Positions 37,248 through 45,636 of a stretch of DNA of 64,000 nt are shown here, one piece after another (position 1 is the stretch's first letter; every line of letters starts with the position of its first letter). The stretch comes from Rhodopseudomonas palustris (GTDB lineage: Bacteria; Pseudomonadota; Alphaproteobacteria; Rhizobiales; Xanthobacteraceae), in NCBI RefSeq assembly GCF_013415845.1, contig NZ_CP058907.1:1364001-1428000 (forward strand), given 5' to 3'. The position numbers and the translations under genes are program-made. The notes under the pieces are model-generated. The model ran no database searches. It worked only from the letters and a program-made list of their open reading frames with translations, and was not told where the DNA came from.

Positions 37248-38097
37248 AGAGTTGTTTCCGTTCACAAGCCATGCTCGCGGGCCGGCAGCTTACGAAATTT
37301 TGAAGTAGGATTAAAGTCCGATAGATCGATCCCGCTTCAATACCGAGGCGCGGATCGCGATCGTCTTGAGGCGCGGGCCGGGGGGCAGTCGACGCGGCAG
37401 CGTCGGGCGCGACAGGGACGGCGGTTCGGGGCCGCGGGGGCGCAAGTCCGCAGGGGCTTGGCCTTGGGGGGCTATGGCGCCGCTGAACCAACGCGCAGCT
37501 GTGCTGTGCGGGCCGGGGCGGAGATGCGCCCCACTTGCTCCGCCTTTGCGCGCCGGCCCAAGTCGTGTGGTCCCGACGCCCGTCGCTGGCGTTAAGAAAC
37601 GGAGTGCCTGCACGCCGACCGGCCGCAGGAGACAAGGTCCGGACGTTCGCGTCCGCACTGCTCAGTCCCGACGGTGACGAACCCAAGCGTATCAAACGCA
37701 GCCGGGGAGCGCATGAAGCAAGCCGGAAGCCTCACCGCGTGCGGAACGCCGAACGTGTCGGTGCTTTGTTGGTGACTAACTCATACGCTTGTTGAACTGC
37801 GCACGAGGCTGCGGACGCATCGCGCGTCTGGCGTTCCGCACACCCTCGTGTCTTGGGTGGCGAAGGGGCAGGCATCCCGCTCGGACAAAACCCATCCGCC
37901 CCCGCGCTGTCCAATCAACAGCGGCGAGGGCGCATGTCTTGGGGACATGTCTGGTGGATCCGGCGGCGATCGATGATCGAGACGATCGGCACCAGAGGGT
38001 GAACCATTAGTGAAGCATTCAGATCTGAATTGTATGTGGTTTATTCGGCGCAGCCGCGTTGGGCGGTCGCTCGGAACGATGGCTTGTTTCGGCGGAG
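37248..38097. other. Long non-coding stretch with a structured element
   Basis: About 850 bases. Several GC-driven frames exist on both strands (37311-37695) but show no family pattern, signal or ribosome site. From about 37670 a structured element is present. GC content returns to the genome level here after the low-GC helicase gene. Confidence 0.5.
37670..37925. repeat. Dispersed Bradyrhizobium-type structured intergenic element
   Basis: Begins with GACGAACCCAAGCGTATC / GGGGAGCGCATGAAGCAAGCC and contains the perfect inverted repeat GTGCGGAACGCC (37739-37750) / GGCGTTCCGCAC (37830-37841) around GCACGAGGCTGCGGACGCATCG. From memory, elements with this wording are scattered through Bradyrhizobium and Rhodopseudomonas genomes. 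No protein is encoded. Boundaries are approximate. Confidence 0.5.
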
Positions 38098-39876
38098 ATG
38101 ACACGAAGCCTGATGCGCGGTCTCTGGAATCAGATTGCCACCAGCCTCAAGACGCGGTTTCTGGTCGTGACCGTCTGCGTGTTCGGGCTGGTCGCCGTGC
38201 CGGCCTATGTGGCGTTTGAATTCCTGACCCGTCAGACCGTGGTTGCGCTCGGCACGTTGTTCGCCGAGAAGCAGGTGCTGTTCGACCGCTACCGCGGCCT
38301 CGAGGCGCTGATCCGCGAGGTCTCGCTGGCCGAGACGGTCGCCCGGTCGCCGGCGGTGCGCGCCTGGGCCCGCGACGAGGCCGACCCCGACAAGACGAAG
38401 CGCGGGCTGGCCGAGCTCGAGCATTACCGGCTGTCGTTTCACGACAAGAGCTATTTCTTCGTCGTCCACCAGTCCGGAAACTACTACTTCAACGACGCCA
38501 AGAACGACTACGACGGCAACCAGCTCCGCTATCAGGTCAAGCGCGACAATCCGCGCGACGGCTGGTACTTCAAGACGATCGCGGCCGGACAGCCCTGCCA
38601 GCTCAATGTCGATCGCGACGACAATCTCGCCGTCACCAAAGTCTGGATCAACTGCGTCATCGCCGACCAGGGCCGGATTCTCGGCGTGATCGGCACCGGC
38701 GTCGACCTCACCGAATTCATCCGCGAGGTGGTGGCGCTGCCGCAGACCGGCGTCACCAGCATGTTCGTCGATCACGCCGGCGCCATCCAGGCGCATCGCG
38801 ATCCGGGGATGGTCGATTTCCACAGTCTCACCAAGGACACCAAGACCAAGAAGACGATCTTCCAGCAGGTCGATAGTCCCGCCGACGCCGCCGAACTCGC
38901 CGCCATGATGAAGCGCGTTTCCGCCGGCCCCGCGGCGGTCGAATCGCGCTTCATGAACATCGGGGGGCGTGAGGTCCTGGTCGGAGTCGGCTATCTCGAC
39001 CAGCTGGGCTGGTTCAACGTGACGCTGATGGACATCGACGCCATCATCGATCGCCGCTTGTTCACCCCGATCGCGTTGCTGCTGATCGTGATGATGACGG
39101 CGGCGGTCGCGCTCGTCACCATCCTGTTCCGCCGGGTCGTGCTCGATCGGCTCGCCACCGTCGAGGCGGCCGCGCGGCGGGTCGCAGACGGCGACTTCGA
39201 CCATATCGTCGTCGACCAAGGCAGCGACGAGATCGGCCGGCTGTCGCGCACCTTGTCCGGCATGGCGCACGCCGTGCGCGACCACACCCGCATTCTCGAG
39301 GATCTGGTCGACGAGCGGACCGAGAAGCTGCGGCGTCTCGCCAATATCGATCTGCTGACCGAGATTCCGAACCGTCGGGGGTTCACCCAGGTGTTCGAGC
39401 AGTGGCTGGCGCAGTCGCCCTTGGCGCCGCGGTCGGCCGGGCTGCTGCTGATCGATCTCGATGACTTCAAGGACGTCAACGATGTGTTCGGCCATCTGGC
39501 CGGCGATCGCCTGCTGTGCGAGACCGCGCGGCGGCTCGCGCCGCTCCTCACCGAGCGGGACACCTGCGCCCGCTGGGGCGGCGACGAGTTCGTCGTGCTG
39601 GTCGAGGATCGCGACGCGGACGGCCTGCGGGAGCTGTGCGCGCGCATGGTCGACGCGATGAACGCCGCGCCGATCCGCTCCGACGATGGGCAGGACATCG
39701 CGCTGACGGTCTCTATCGGCGCCTGCCGGGTGGTCTCGGGCAGCTCGATCGACGCCGCCTTTGCGGAGGCCGATGCGGCGCTCTACGCCGCCAAGCGCGC
39801 CGGCCGCAACCGGTTCGTGCTGTTCGACTCTGGCGCCGGGGCGGCGCTCGACGCGGTGGCGACGGCGCCGGCTTGA
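38098..39876 (+). CDS. Membrane diguanylate cyclase (Cache-like sensor, HAMP, GGDEF)
   Basis: 592 residues from ATG 38098. Membrane helix 1 (about 18-42), a periplasmic Cache-like sensor (about 45-310) with YFFVVHQSGNYYFND and WYFKTIAAG, helix 2 (about 318-342), HAMP (about 343-400) and GGDEF (about 420-585) with RWGGDEFVVLV at 492. The active-site motif is intact, so it should make cyclic di-GMP. The product-inhibition RxxD motif is not present (TERD stands at that place). The ligand of the sensor is unknown. Confidence 0.9.
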   Translation: MTRSLMRGLWNQIATSLKTRFLVVTVCVFGLVAVPAYVAFEFLTRQTVVALGTLFAEKQVLFDRYRGLEALIREVSLAETVARSPAVRAWARDEADPDKTKRGLAELEHYRLSFHDKSYFFVVHQSGNYYFNDAKNDYDGNQLRYQVKRDNPRDGWYFKTIAAGQPCQLNVDRDDNLAVTKVWINCVIADQGRILGVIGTGVDLTEFIREVVALPQTGVTSMFVDHAGAIQAHRDPGMVDFHSLTKDTKTKKTIFQQVDSPADAAELAAMMKRVSAGPAAVESRFMNIGGREVLVGVGYLDQLGWFNVTLMDIDAIIDRRLFTPIALLLIVMMTAAVALVTILFRRVVLDRLATVEAAARRVADGDFDHIVVDQGSDEIGRLSRTLSGMAHAVRDHTRILEDLVDERTEKLRRLANIDLLTEIPNRRGFTQVFEQWLAQSPLAPRSAGLLLIDLDDFKDVNDVFGHLAGDRLLCETARRLAPLLTERDTCARWGGDEFVVLVEDRDADGLRELCARMVDAMNAAPIRSDDGQDIALTVSIGACRVVSGSSIDAAFAEADAALYAAKRAGRNRFVLFDSGAGAALDAVATAPA

Positions 39877-39898
39877 GCTGGCGTGCGCCTCAGAGCCC

Positions 39899-40094
39899 GA
39901 CTGGAAATGCGGGCAATGAAATCGAGCACTTTCGTTTCAACCCGTCATGCCCGGCCTTGTGCCGGGCATCCACGTCTTGCAGCGAAAACAGCAAGAAAGG
40001 CGTGGGTGGCCAGGACAAGCCCGGCCATGACGAAACTAATCGTCAATTGAACGGCTTATCAAAGCCTTTCAATTAGCTGCCCGCATTTCCGGTC
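39899..40094. repeat. Nested palindromic element (family C inside 17-bp inverted repeats)
   Basis: Outer arms GACTGGAAATGCGGGCA (39899-39915) and TGCCCGCATTTCCGGTC (40078-40094) differ at one base. They enclose a family C repeat (GTCATGCCCGGCC...GCCGGGCATCCACG ... GGCCATGACG) and a further hairpin AATTGAACGGCTT / AAAGCCTTTCAATT. It fills the convergent gap between the diguanylate cyclase and the SDR gene. Confidence 0.75.
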
Positions 40095-40127
40095 AGGCTC
40101 TCAAGAAGACGCTGGCGCCGTGGCTTG

Positions 40128-40979
40128 TTACTTCCCTTCGACGAACGCCCTGAAGCGGTCGGCCCAGGCCGGGTGCCAGCGCGACAGCGCGGGGCGGTTG
40201 TCGATGATGTCGCCGGCGGCCCAGGCGATGCGGCGTTCGTCGAGGCTTCGGGGCACGTCATTGTCCGGGCATAGGATGTAGAAGTCGCCGTCCTCAAGCC
40301 GCGCCAGCATGTAGTCGACGGTCTGCTCGGCGGTCCAGGCGCCGGCCGGTTTCTCGCTGCGCCCGCGCGCGGTCAGCGCGGTGAAGACGAAGCCGGGGAT
40401 CAAAAGATGCGCCGTCACCGCGCAGCTCTCGGTGGTGCGCAGCTCGTGCGCCAGCGCTTCGGTATAGGCCTTCACGCCGGCCTTGGAGACATTGTAGGCC
40501 GGATTGCCCGGCGGCGTGGTGATGCCTTGCTTGGAGCCGGTGTTGATGATCAGCCCCGGCCGGCCGCGCGCGATCATGTCCGGCGCGAAGATCTGCGAGC
40601 CGTGGATCACTCCCCAAAGATTGACGCTGAGGATGCGCTCATAGGCCTCGCGCGGGCCGAGCGCGGTGCTCGGCGGCTCGATGCCGGCATTGTTCATCAC
40701 CACGTCGACGTCGCCGAACCGCGCGGTGACGGCGGCGCGCAGCGCCTCGAGCTGGTCGGGTTTGGCGACGTCAGTTTCCTTCGCCAGCACGTCGTCGGCG
40801 CCGCCGCCCGCGACATGTGCCAGCAGCTCCGCGGCGCGGGCGAGATGATCGGCGTTCAGATCCGCGATCGCCACCTTCATGCCGGCCTGCAGAAACCGCT
40901 TGGCGGCCGCAAAGCCGATCCCCGATGCGCCGCCGGTGACGACGGCGACCTGATCCTTGGCGATGGCGGGATGCGGCAT
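40128..40979 (-). CDS. Short-chain dehydrogenase/reductase
   Basis: 283 residues from ATG 40979, with GAGGAG upstream. Rossmann start VAVVTGGASGIGFAAAKRF (about 11-29), NNAGIEPP, catalytic Ser-Tyr-Lys in NTGSKQG...YNVSKAGVKAYTEALA. The C-terminal part (MLARLEDGDFYILCPDND, DERRIAWAAGDI) is typical of SDRs of unknown substrate. It is probably co-transcribed with nothing; repeat A4 separates it from the FabH-like gene upstream. Confidence 0.92.
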   Translation of the reverse strand: MPHPAIAKDQVAVVTGGASGIGFAAAKRFLQAGMKVAIADLNADHLARAAELLAHVAGGGADDVLAKETDVAKPDQLEALRAAVTARFGDVDVVMNNAGIEPPSTALGPREAYERILSVNLWGVIHGSQIFAPDMIARGRPGLIINTGSKQGITTPPGNPAYNVSKAGVKAYTEALAHELRTTESCAVTAHLLIPGFVFTALTARGRSEKPAGAWTAEQTVDYMLARLEDGDFYILCPDNDVPRSLDERRIAWAAGDIIDNRPALSRWHPAWADRFRAFVEGK

Positions 40980-41065
40980 GGCGGTCTCCTCGATGCAATG
41001 GCGATGCCGGGGAGATAGGCGCAGCGGCGGAGGCCGCAAGCCGAGGAGACGGGCGGACTTTCATC

Positions 41066-41149
41066 GTCATTGCGAGCGAAGCGAAGCAATCCAGCGACGT
41101 CGTGCACCTGGCTTCTGGATTGCTTCGTCGCTTCGCGCCTCGCAATGAC
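41066..41149. repeat. Palindromic intergenic repeat, family A, copy 4
   Basis: Nearly identical arms to copy 1: GTCATTGCGAGCGAAGCGAAGCAATCCAG and CTGGATTGCTTCGTCGCTTCGCGCCTCGCAATGAC. It lies between the FabH-like gene and the SDR gene on the - strand. Confidence 0.9.
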
Positions 41150-41172
41150 GGGGAGACGGCGACGCGAGGCTG

Positions 41173-42288
41173 TTACCGCTTCTGCACGAACACCGTGCCG
41201 GCCGAGTAGCCGGCGCCGAACGAGCAGATCAGGCCAAGGTCGCCTTGCGCCATGTCGTCCTGGTGCTTGTGGAAGGCGATGATCGAGCCGGCCGACGAGG
41301 TGTTGGCGTAGTCGTCGAGAATGATGACGTTTTCGTCTCGCGTCGGATCGCGGCCCAGCACCTTGCGGCCGATGATCTCGTTCATGTTGATGTTGGCCTG
41401 GTGCAGCCACATCCGCTTCAGGCCGTGCGGATCGATACCGATCTCGCGGGCGTGCTCGATGATCATCTCCGACACCAGCGGCACCACTTCCTTGAACACC
41501 TTGCGGCCCTGCTGCACGAACAGCTTGTCGACGTTGTCGCGGCCTTCCGGCCAGGCGCGGTTGAGGAAGCCGGCATTGTTGCGGATGTTGTTGGAGAACT
41601 GCGTCTTCAGCTTGGTGCCGAGGATCGACCAGCCGCCCTGCGCATCATCGGCGCGCTCGACGATCGCCGCGGTGGCGACGTCGCCGAAGATGAAGTGACT
41701 GTCGCGGTCGCGGAAGTTGAGATGGCCGGAGCAGATCTCCGGATTGACCATCAGCACCGCATCGACCGAGCCGCCGCCGACGAAATCCGCCGCGGTCTTC
41801 AGCCCGAAGGTCGCCGACGAGCAGGCGACGTTCATGTCGAATGCGAAGCCGCCGAGCCCCAGCGCGTTCTGCACCTCGATCGCCATCGCCGGGTACGCGC
41901 GCTGCATGTTGGAGCAGGCGCACAGCACCGCGCCGATCCGCTCGCGCGGCTTGCCCCAGCGTTCGATCGCCTGTTCGGCCGCGGTCACCGCCATCTCGGC
42001 GAGGATCGACAATTCGTCGTTGGAGCGCTCCGGGATGATCGGGCGCATCACGTCAGGATCGACGATGCCCGGCTTGGCCACCACGTAGCGCGACTTGATG
42101 CCCGAAGCCTTCTCGATGAATTCGGAGGACGACGGCTGCAGCGGCTCGATCTCGCCGGCTTCGATCCGCGCTTTATTCGCCGCGTTGAAGTTCGCCACAT
42201 AGGTGTTGAACGCCTCCACCAACTCGGCATTGGAAACGCTGTCGGGCGGAGTGTAGAGGCCGGTCGCGGCAATGACGGCAGGGCGCAC
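41173..42288 (-). CDS. Beta-ketoacyl-ACP synthase III-like protein (FabH family)
   Basis: 371 residues from a GTG at 42288, with GGAG six bases before it; an ATG at 42333 lies upstream without such a site. Thiolase fold with the triad C156 (NVACSSATFGL), H296 (MWLHQANINMN) and N329 (DDYANTSSAGS). It is longer than the 320-residue FabH because of an N-terminal insert (about 30-90). The long form is found in many proteobacteria as a second KASIII whose substrate is not plain acetyl-CoA. It lies alone, so its pathway is not clear. Confidence 0.88.
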   Translation of the reverse strand: MRPAVIAATGLYTPPDSVSNAELVEAFNTYVANFNAANKARIEAGEIEPLQPSSSEFIEKASGIKSRYVVAKPGIVDPDVMRPIIPERSNDELSILAEMAVTAAEQAIERWGKPRERIGAVLCACSNMQRAYPAMAIEVQNALGLGGFAFDMNVACSSATFGLKTAADFVGGGSVDAVLMVNPEICSGHLNFRDRDSHFIFGDVATAAIVERADDAQGGWSILGTKLKTQFSNNIRNNAGFLNRAWPEGRDNVDKLFVQQGRKVFKEVVPLVSEMIIEHAREIGIDPHGLKRMWLHQANINMNEIIGRKVLGRDPTRDENVIILDDYANTSSAGSIIAFHKHQDDMAQGDLGLICSFGAGYSAGTVFVQKR

Positions 42289-42585
42289 GGAAAGCTCCAG
42301 GCTCAGTGGCTGAGTGAGAGGACCGCCGGCCAAGCGATCCGCCGCGCCCTGCCGGTATCCGACGCCGTTTCACCTGCGTCTGCTTTGACGCCGGACAAAA
42401 GGCGGAACTCGGCCGCATCGTCCGTTGGTCGGGAGCGGGGAGGCCGGCGGGCGGGGCGCGCGGGCATCTCGGCCGGCGCGGGCAAACGCGGTATGAAACG
42501 CCGCGCGGCGAAACACAAGCTCCATCGCAAGACGGATAGCGGCCGGCGCCGATCGGCGCCAAATTCCGCGCCGAGGATGAAAGCC

Positions 42586-42933
42586 ATGGACGCACCGCAC
42601 GGAAATCTGCTGCACCCGCTGCCGCCCGCCGGCCCCGACGAAGTGCTCGAAACCCTGCTGGCCCGCGGCGGCATCCGCATCGAGCGCATCGTCTCGTTCG
42701 GCCAGTCGAGCCCGGACGGGTTCTGGTACGATCAGAGCGAGGACGAGTTCGTCGTGCTGCTGTCCGGCGCCGCCGTGCTGCGCTTCGAAGACGGCAACCG
42801 CACCGTCGACCTCACCCCCGGCACCTGGATCGACATCCCCGCCCACTGCCGCCACCGCGTCGAAGCCACCGCGACCGACCAGCCGAGCGTATGGCTGACG
42901 ATGTTCTGGCCGGCGGCGGTGAAGACCACGTAG
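42586..42933 (+). CDS. Cupin-domain protein
   Basis: 115 residues from ATG 42586 (GAGG nine bases upstream; ATG 42577 overlaps that site). Cupin core with a WYDQSEDEFVVLLSGAAVLRFEDG motif 1 in which the usual His positions are Tyr/Gln/Asp, and motif 2 PGTWIDIPAHCRHRVEAT with His retained. A metal site may be incomplete. Role unknown; divergent from the FabH-like gene. Confidence 0.8.
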   Translation: MDAPHGNLLHPLPPAGPDEVLETLLARGGIRIERIVSFGQSSPDGFWYDQSEDEFVVLLSGAAVLRFEDGNRTVDLTPGTWIDIPAHCRHRVEATATDQPSVWLTMFWPAAVKTT

Positions 42934-43159
42934 TCTGTAGTCGTCCGTAGCCCGGACGTAGCAAAACGAAATCCGGGATTCAGGCCGACGGCCGCCGCCA
43001 ATCTGCTTTCGCATCGTTGGCAACACGTCGGTTGTTTGTCGCGACCCGTATCGAGACCTCTGGCGGAACTCTGCGGCCGCCGTTATGATCTCAGGCGTCA
43101 TTTCATTCCTGAACTAATTAGTATCTGCCAAGATTCCAATTCATTTCCAATGTGGTTCG

Positions 43160-44113
43160 ATGTTCTATTTCGTCAAAGATGCCGTGAGGCAGTGGGCTGT
43201 CGATGTCTTCGCAAATTCCGTCAAGCGACTGGGAAGCGCCGATGATCGTCTGCAGGCGATCAGGTGGCTGGGGCAATCGCGAGATGTCGTCGCGAGCGAG
43301 CTGAGTGTTTCGGACAAGATCAGGCGTCTATCTGGTCTCGTCGACTCTCGTTCCGTTGTGGAGTTCGTCGCGGCGCGCGTCACTGAGGCGGTCCAGGATT
43401 ACAGGCATTCCAATCTTCCCACCGCCGTGAAAGTTGCCATCCCGGCGACCCTGGCCGCAGTGCCTCTCGTTGGAGGCCAGGCCGCTGGACTGGCCGCATT
43501 CGGCGGCGCGATCGGTGTTCCGATCCTTCTTCTGGTCTTCCTCGGCGCCGCCGGTATCACATCGATCATTGAGGCGATCATCAGGGATCCCGCGGCGCGG
43601 CCGGCAATCGCAGAGGTCATCGACATCATCATCAAGGATGAGCGTCTGCGCGAGACTAGCTGGAGAATGAAAGCCGCAATGCGCGAACGCCCGGTAGACC
43701 CGGTCCGGTTCGCGACACCCCAGGAAGGTGCCGGCATCCACGCCGCACTGCTGAAGATGGACCCGTTTCAGTTCGAGCGCCACGTCATGAGTTTCTTCGA
43801 GAGCGCAGGATGCAAGTCATGGGTCACGCAGAGGTCCAACGACCTAGGGGTCGATGGATTTGCACTCCACCCGAAGGGCCTCATCGTCACGCAGTGCAAA
43901 CGGAACTCACTAGACAATCGGGTCGGGCGGCCCGTCGTCCAGCAGTTCAAGGGGGTGATCGAGGAGCAAAATGCCTTCCACGGCTTCATCGTCACCACGT
44001 CGAGCTTTTCGGAAGAGGCGCGGCGATCCGCGGTGTTATCGGGCCGGATAACGCTCGTGGACTCTGGCGAGTTAGTATCTTGGCATCTCGCGGCTCCTCG
44101 CTTCGATCTGTAG
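43160..44113 (+). CDS. Membrane-anchored Mrr-like (type IV restriction) nuclease
   Basis: 317 residues. An N-terminal helical domain (1-85) of unknown type, two hydrophobic helices (about 88-112 and 115-140), a linker, then an Mrr_cat domain (about 195-310): MDPFQFERHVMSFFESAGC, catalytic D228/D232 in NDLGVDG, Q245-x-K247 in IVTQCKR, and HGFIVTTSSFSEEA. The PD-(D/E)xK residues are complete, so it should cut DNA. Mrr proteins restrict modified DNA. The membrane anchor is unusual. It stands alone with no partner gene. Its start has only a weak ribosome site. Confidence 0.82.
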   Translation: MFYFVKDAVRQWAVDVFANSVKRLGSADDRLQAIRWLGQSRDVVASELSVSDKIRRLSGLVDSRSVVEFVAARVTEAVQDYRHSNLPTAVKVAIPATLAAVPLVGGQAAGLAAFGGAIGVPILLLVFLGAAGITSIIEAIIRDPAARPAIAEVIDIIIKDERLRETSWRMKAAMRERPVDPVRFATPQEGAGIHAALLKMDPFQFERHVMSFFESAGCKSWVTQRSNDLGVDGFALHPKGLIVTQCKRNSLDNRVGRPVVQQFKGVIEEQNAFHGFIVTTSSFSEEARRSAVLSGRITLVDSGELVSWHLAAPRFDL

Positions 44114-44290
44114 GAGCAGCCGTAACCCGCAGGATACCGGTTGCTATGTTCTGCCTGCCCCTCTCAATACCGCGTCGCTGCTCTTCACCGCGCCCTGACG
44201 GCGACCTTCGTCTGTGTTGTTCCCGGCGGAACGATCACCCGTGCCTGCGATTACTCAGCGGGGTGCTGATCAACGACATGGAGAGCACAT

Positions 44291-44854
44291 ATGGCAGGCC
44301 AACTCGATGGCAAGCGCGTCGCTATTCTCGCCACCCACGGCTTCGAGCAATCGGAACTGGAAATCCCGCGTGACAGGCTGAAGGCGGCCGGCGCCCAGGT
44401 CGACATCGTCTCGCCGGAGCAGGGTGAGATCCGAGGCTGGAGCGGCAAGGATTGGGGGCATCTGGTCAAGGTCGACAAGCAGCTCTCGGCGGTGAAGGCC
44501 GACGACTACGACGCGATCGTGCTGCCCGGCGGGCAGATCAATCCGGACCTGCTGCGCGTCAATCAGGATGCGCTGAAACTGATCAAGTCGTTCTTCGACG
44601 CCGGCAAGACCGTGGCGGCGGTATGCCATGCGCCGTGGCTGCTGATCGATACCGGCATCACCAAGGGACGCAAGATGACGTCCTACAACTCGATCAAGCA
44701 GGACGTCATCAATGCCGGGGCGAAATGGGAGGACTCTGCGGTCGTTACCGACAATGGCGTCATCACCTCGCGCAACCCGGGCGACCTCGAGGCGTTCTCG
44801 GCCAAGATCATCGAGGAGATGCGCGAGGGTAAGCACCAGCGCCGCGCGGCGTGA
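44291..44854 (+). CDS. DJ-1/PfpI-family protein
   Basis: 187 residues with GGAGAG upstream. The class I glutaminase-like fold: VAILATHGFEQSELEIPRDRLKAAG, the nucleophile elbow AVCHAPWLL (Cys about 116, His next to it) and the conserved Glu in FEQSELE. PfpI/YajL-type proteins act as proteases, chaperones or glyoxalases in stress. It is followed by a good terminator. Confidence 0.92.
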   Translation: MAGQLDGKRVAILATHGFEQSELEIPRDRLKAAGAQVDIVSPEQGEIRGWSGKDWGHLVKVDKQLSAVKADDYDAIVLPGGQINPDLLRVNQDALKLIKSFFDAGKTVAAVCHAPWLLIDTGITKGRKMTSYNSIKQDVINAGAKWEDSAVVTDNGVITSRNPGDLEAFSAKIIEEMREGKHQRRAA

Positions 44855-44862
44855 TCCGCTGA

Positions 44863-44893
44863 GCGAAACGGCAGCGCTCAGCCGCCGTTTCGC
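44863..44893. terminator. Hairpin after the PfpI gene
   Basis: A perfect 10-bp stem GCGAAACGGC / GCCGTTTCGC with an 11-base loop, eight bases after the stop codon, without a T-tract. A second, better terminator follows at 44931. Confidence 0.5.
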
Positions 44894-44930
44894 CATGGTG
44901 ATCGGCGACAGTTCCGATAAGCGAACAACG

Positions 44931-44960
44931 ACCGCGCCGGTGGCTCATCGGCGCGGTTTT
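44931..44960 (+). terminator. Rho-independent terminator
   Basis: A 9-bp stem ACCGCGCCG / CGGCGCGGT followed by TTTT on the + strand. It ends the PfpI transcript before the convergent membrane-protein gene. Confidence 0.65.
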
Positions 44961-45038
44961 GATGCGAGAGGAGCCGCGATGGCGCGGGCCGGCAGAGGTG
45001 GAGCGTTACAGCGCCGGATGACGCCGCAAGCTGCCAGC

Positions 45039-45410
45039 TCAGAGGCTGCCGTGCCGGCGCACCGCGCGGGCGCCATGCTCGGCGCGCACCGGGATGGCCT
45101 TGGCACCGGGGATCATCTCGATCGGCAGCGCCAGCTTCCTGCCGCCCTTGCCACCGCCGCGCAGATCGCTGCCCATCGCCATGATGGCCGAACCCATCGC
45201 GGCCGATCCGAAGGTGACGACGAAGCCGAACAGCAACAGGCCGAGCGCGGTGCCCGGCGAGTCGTCGGCAAAGATCAGGTCGCGCAAATGGCCGGGGTTG
45301 AGATACAGCAGCCCGCCGAGCAGCAGGGCCGCGATCATCACACCGATCGCCAGATTGATCGCCAGGAGGCGAAACAGCGGTTGGCCCAGCAAGGCACTCC
45401 GGCGCGGCAT
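45039..45410 (-). CDS. Small membrane protein with two helices
   Basis: 123 residues from ATG 45410 (GGGAAGAAC upstream). Two membrane helices (about 14-38 and 54-80) separated by a short loop with LRDLIFADD, then a basic, Gly-rich cytoplasmic tail. The pattern is that of a conserved alphaproteobacterial inner-membrane protein of unknown function. Isolated gene. Confidence 0.7.
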   Translation of the reverse strand: MPRRSALLGQPLFRLLAINLAIGVMIAALLLGGLLYLNPGHLRDLIFADDSPGTALGLLLFGFVVTFGSAAMGSAIMAMGSDLRGGGKGGRKLALPIEMIPGAKAIPVRAEHGARAVRRHGSL

Positions 45411-45556
45411 GATGTTCTTCCCTTCGATAACGATGGTGCGCAAGCTTGGCGCCAGCGTCCCAGGATTCGGGGCCGATCAGACTTGTCAGATATGGCGCTG
45501 TTGGTCCCGCCTCGCAACCGCAAGTATGAAATGGTAGATTCGCGCGGTTGTCATAG

Positions 45557-45576
45557 CAATACGCATCAATACGCAT
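45557..45576. repeat. Tandem 10-bp direct repeat upstream of the transglycosylase
   Basis: CAATACGCAT occurs twice in direct succession, one helical turn apart, 60 bases before the start of the lytic transglycosylase gene. It could be a regulator site or a coincidence. Confidence 0.4.
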
Positions 45577-45636
45577 TCAGGTTCGGTTCGCCGTCCTTTC
45601 CGTTCGCCATTTCCCTTCCTTGGAGACACGATTCAG

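Noticed and set aside
37102..37695. Several frames of 100-200 codons after the helicase fusion
   Set aside because: Present on both strands over the same bases, without ribosome sites or domains; explained by GC content.
41245..42585. Long + strand frame opposite the FabH-like gene running into the cupin gene
   Set aside because: Only the last part (from 42586) has protein-family features; the earlier part is antisense.
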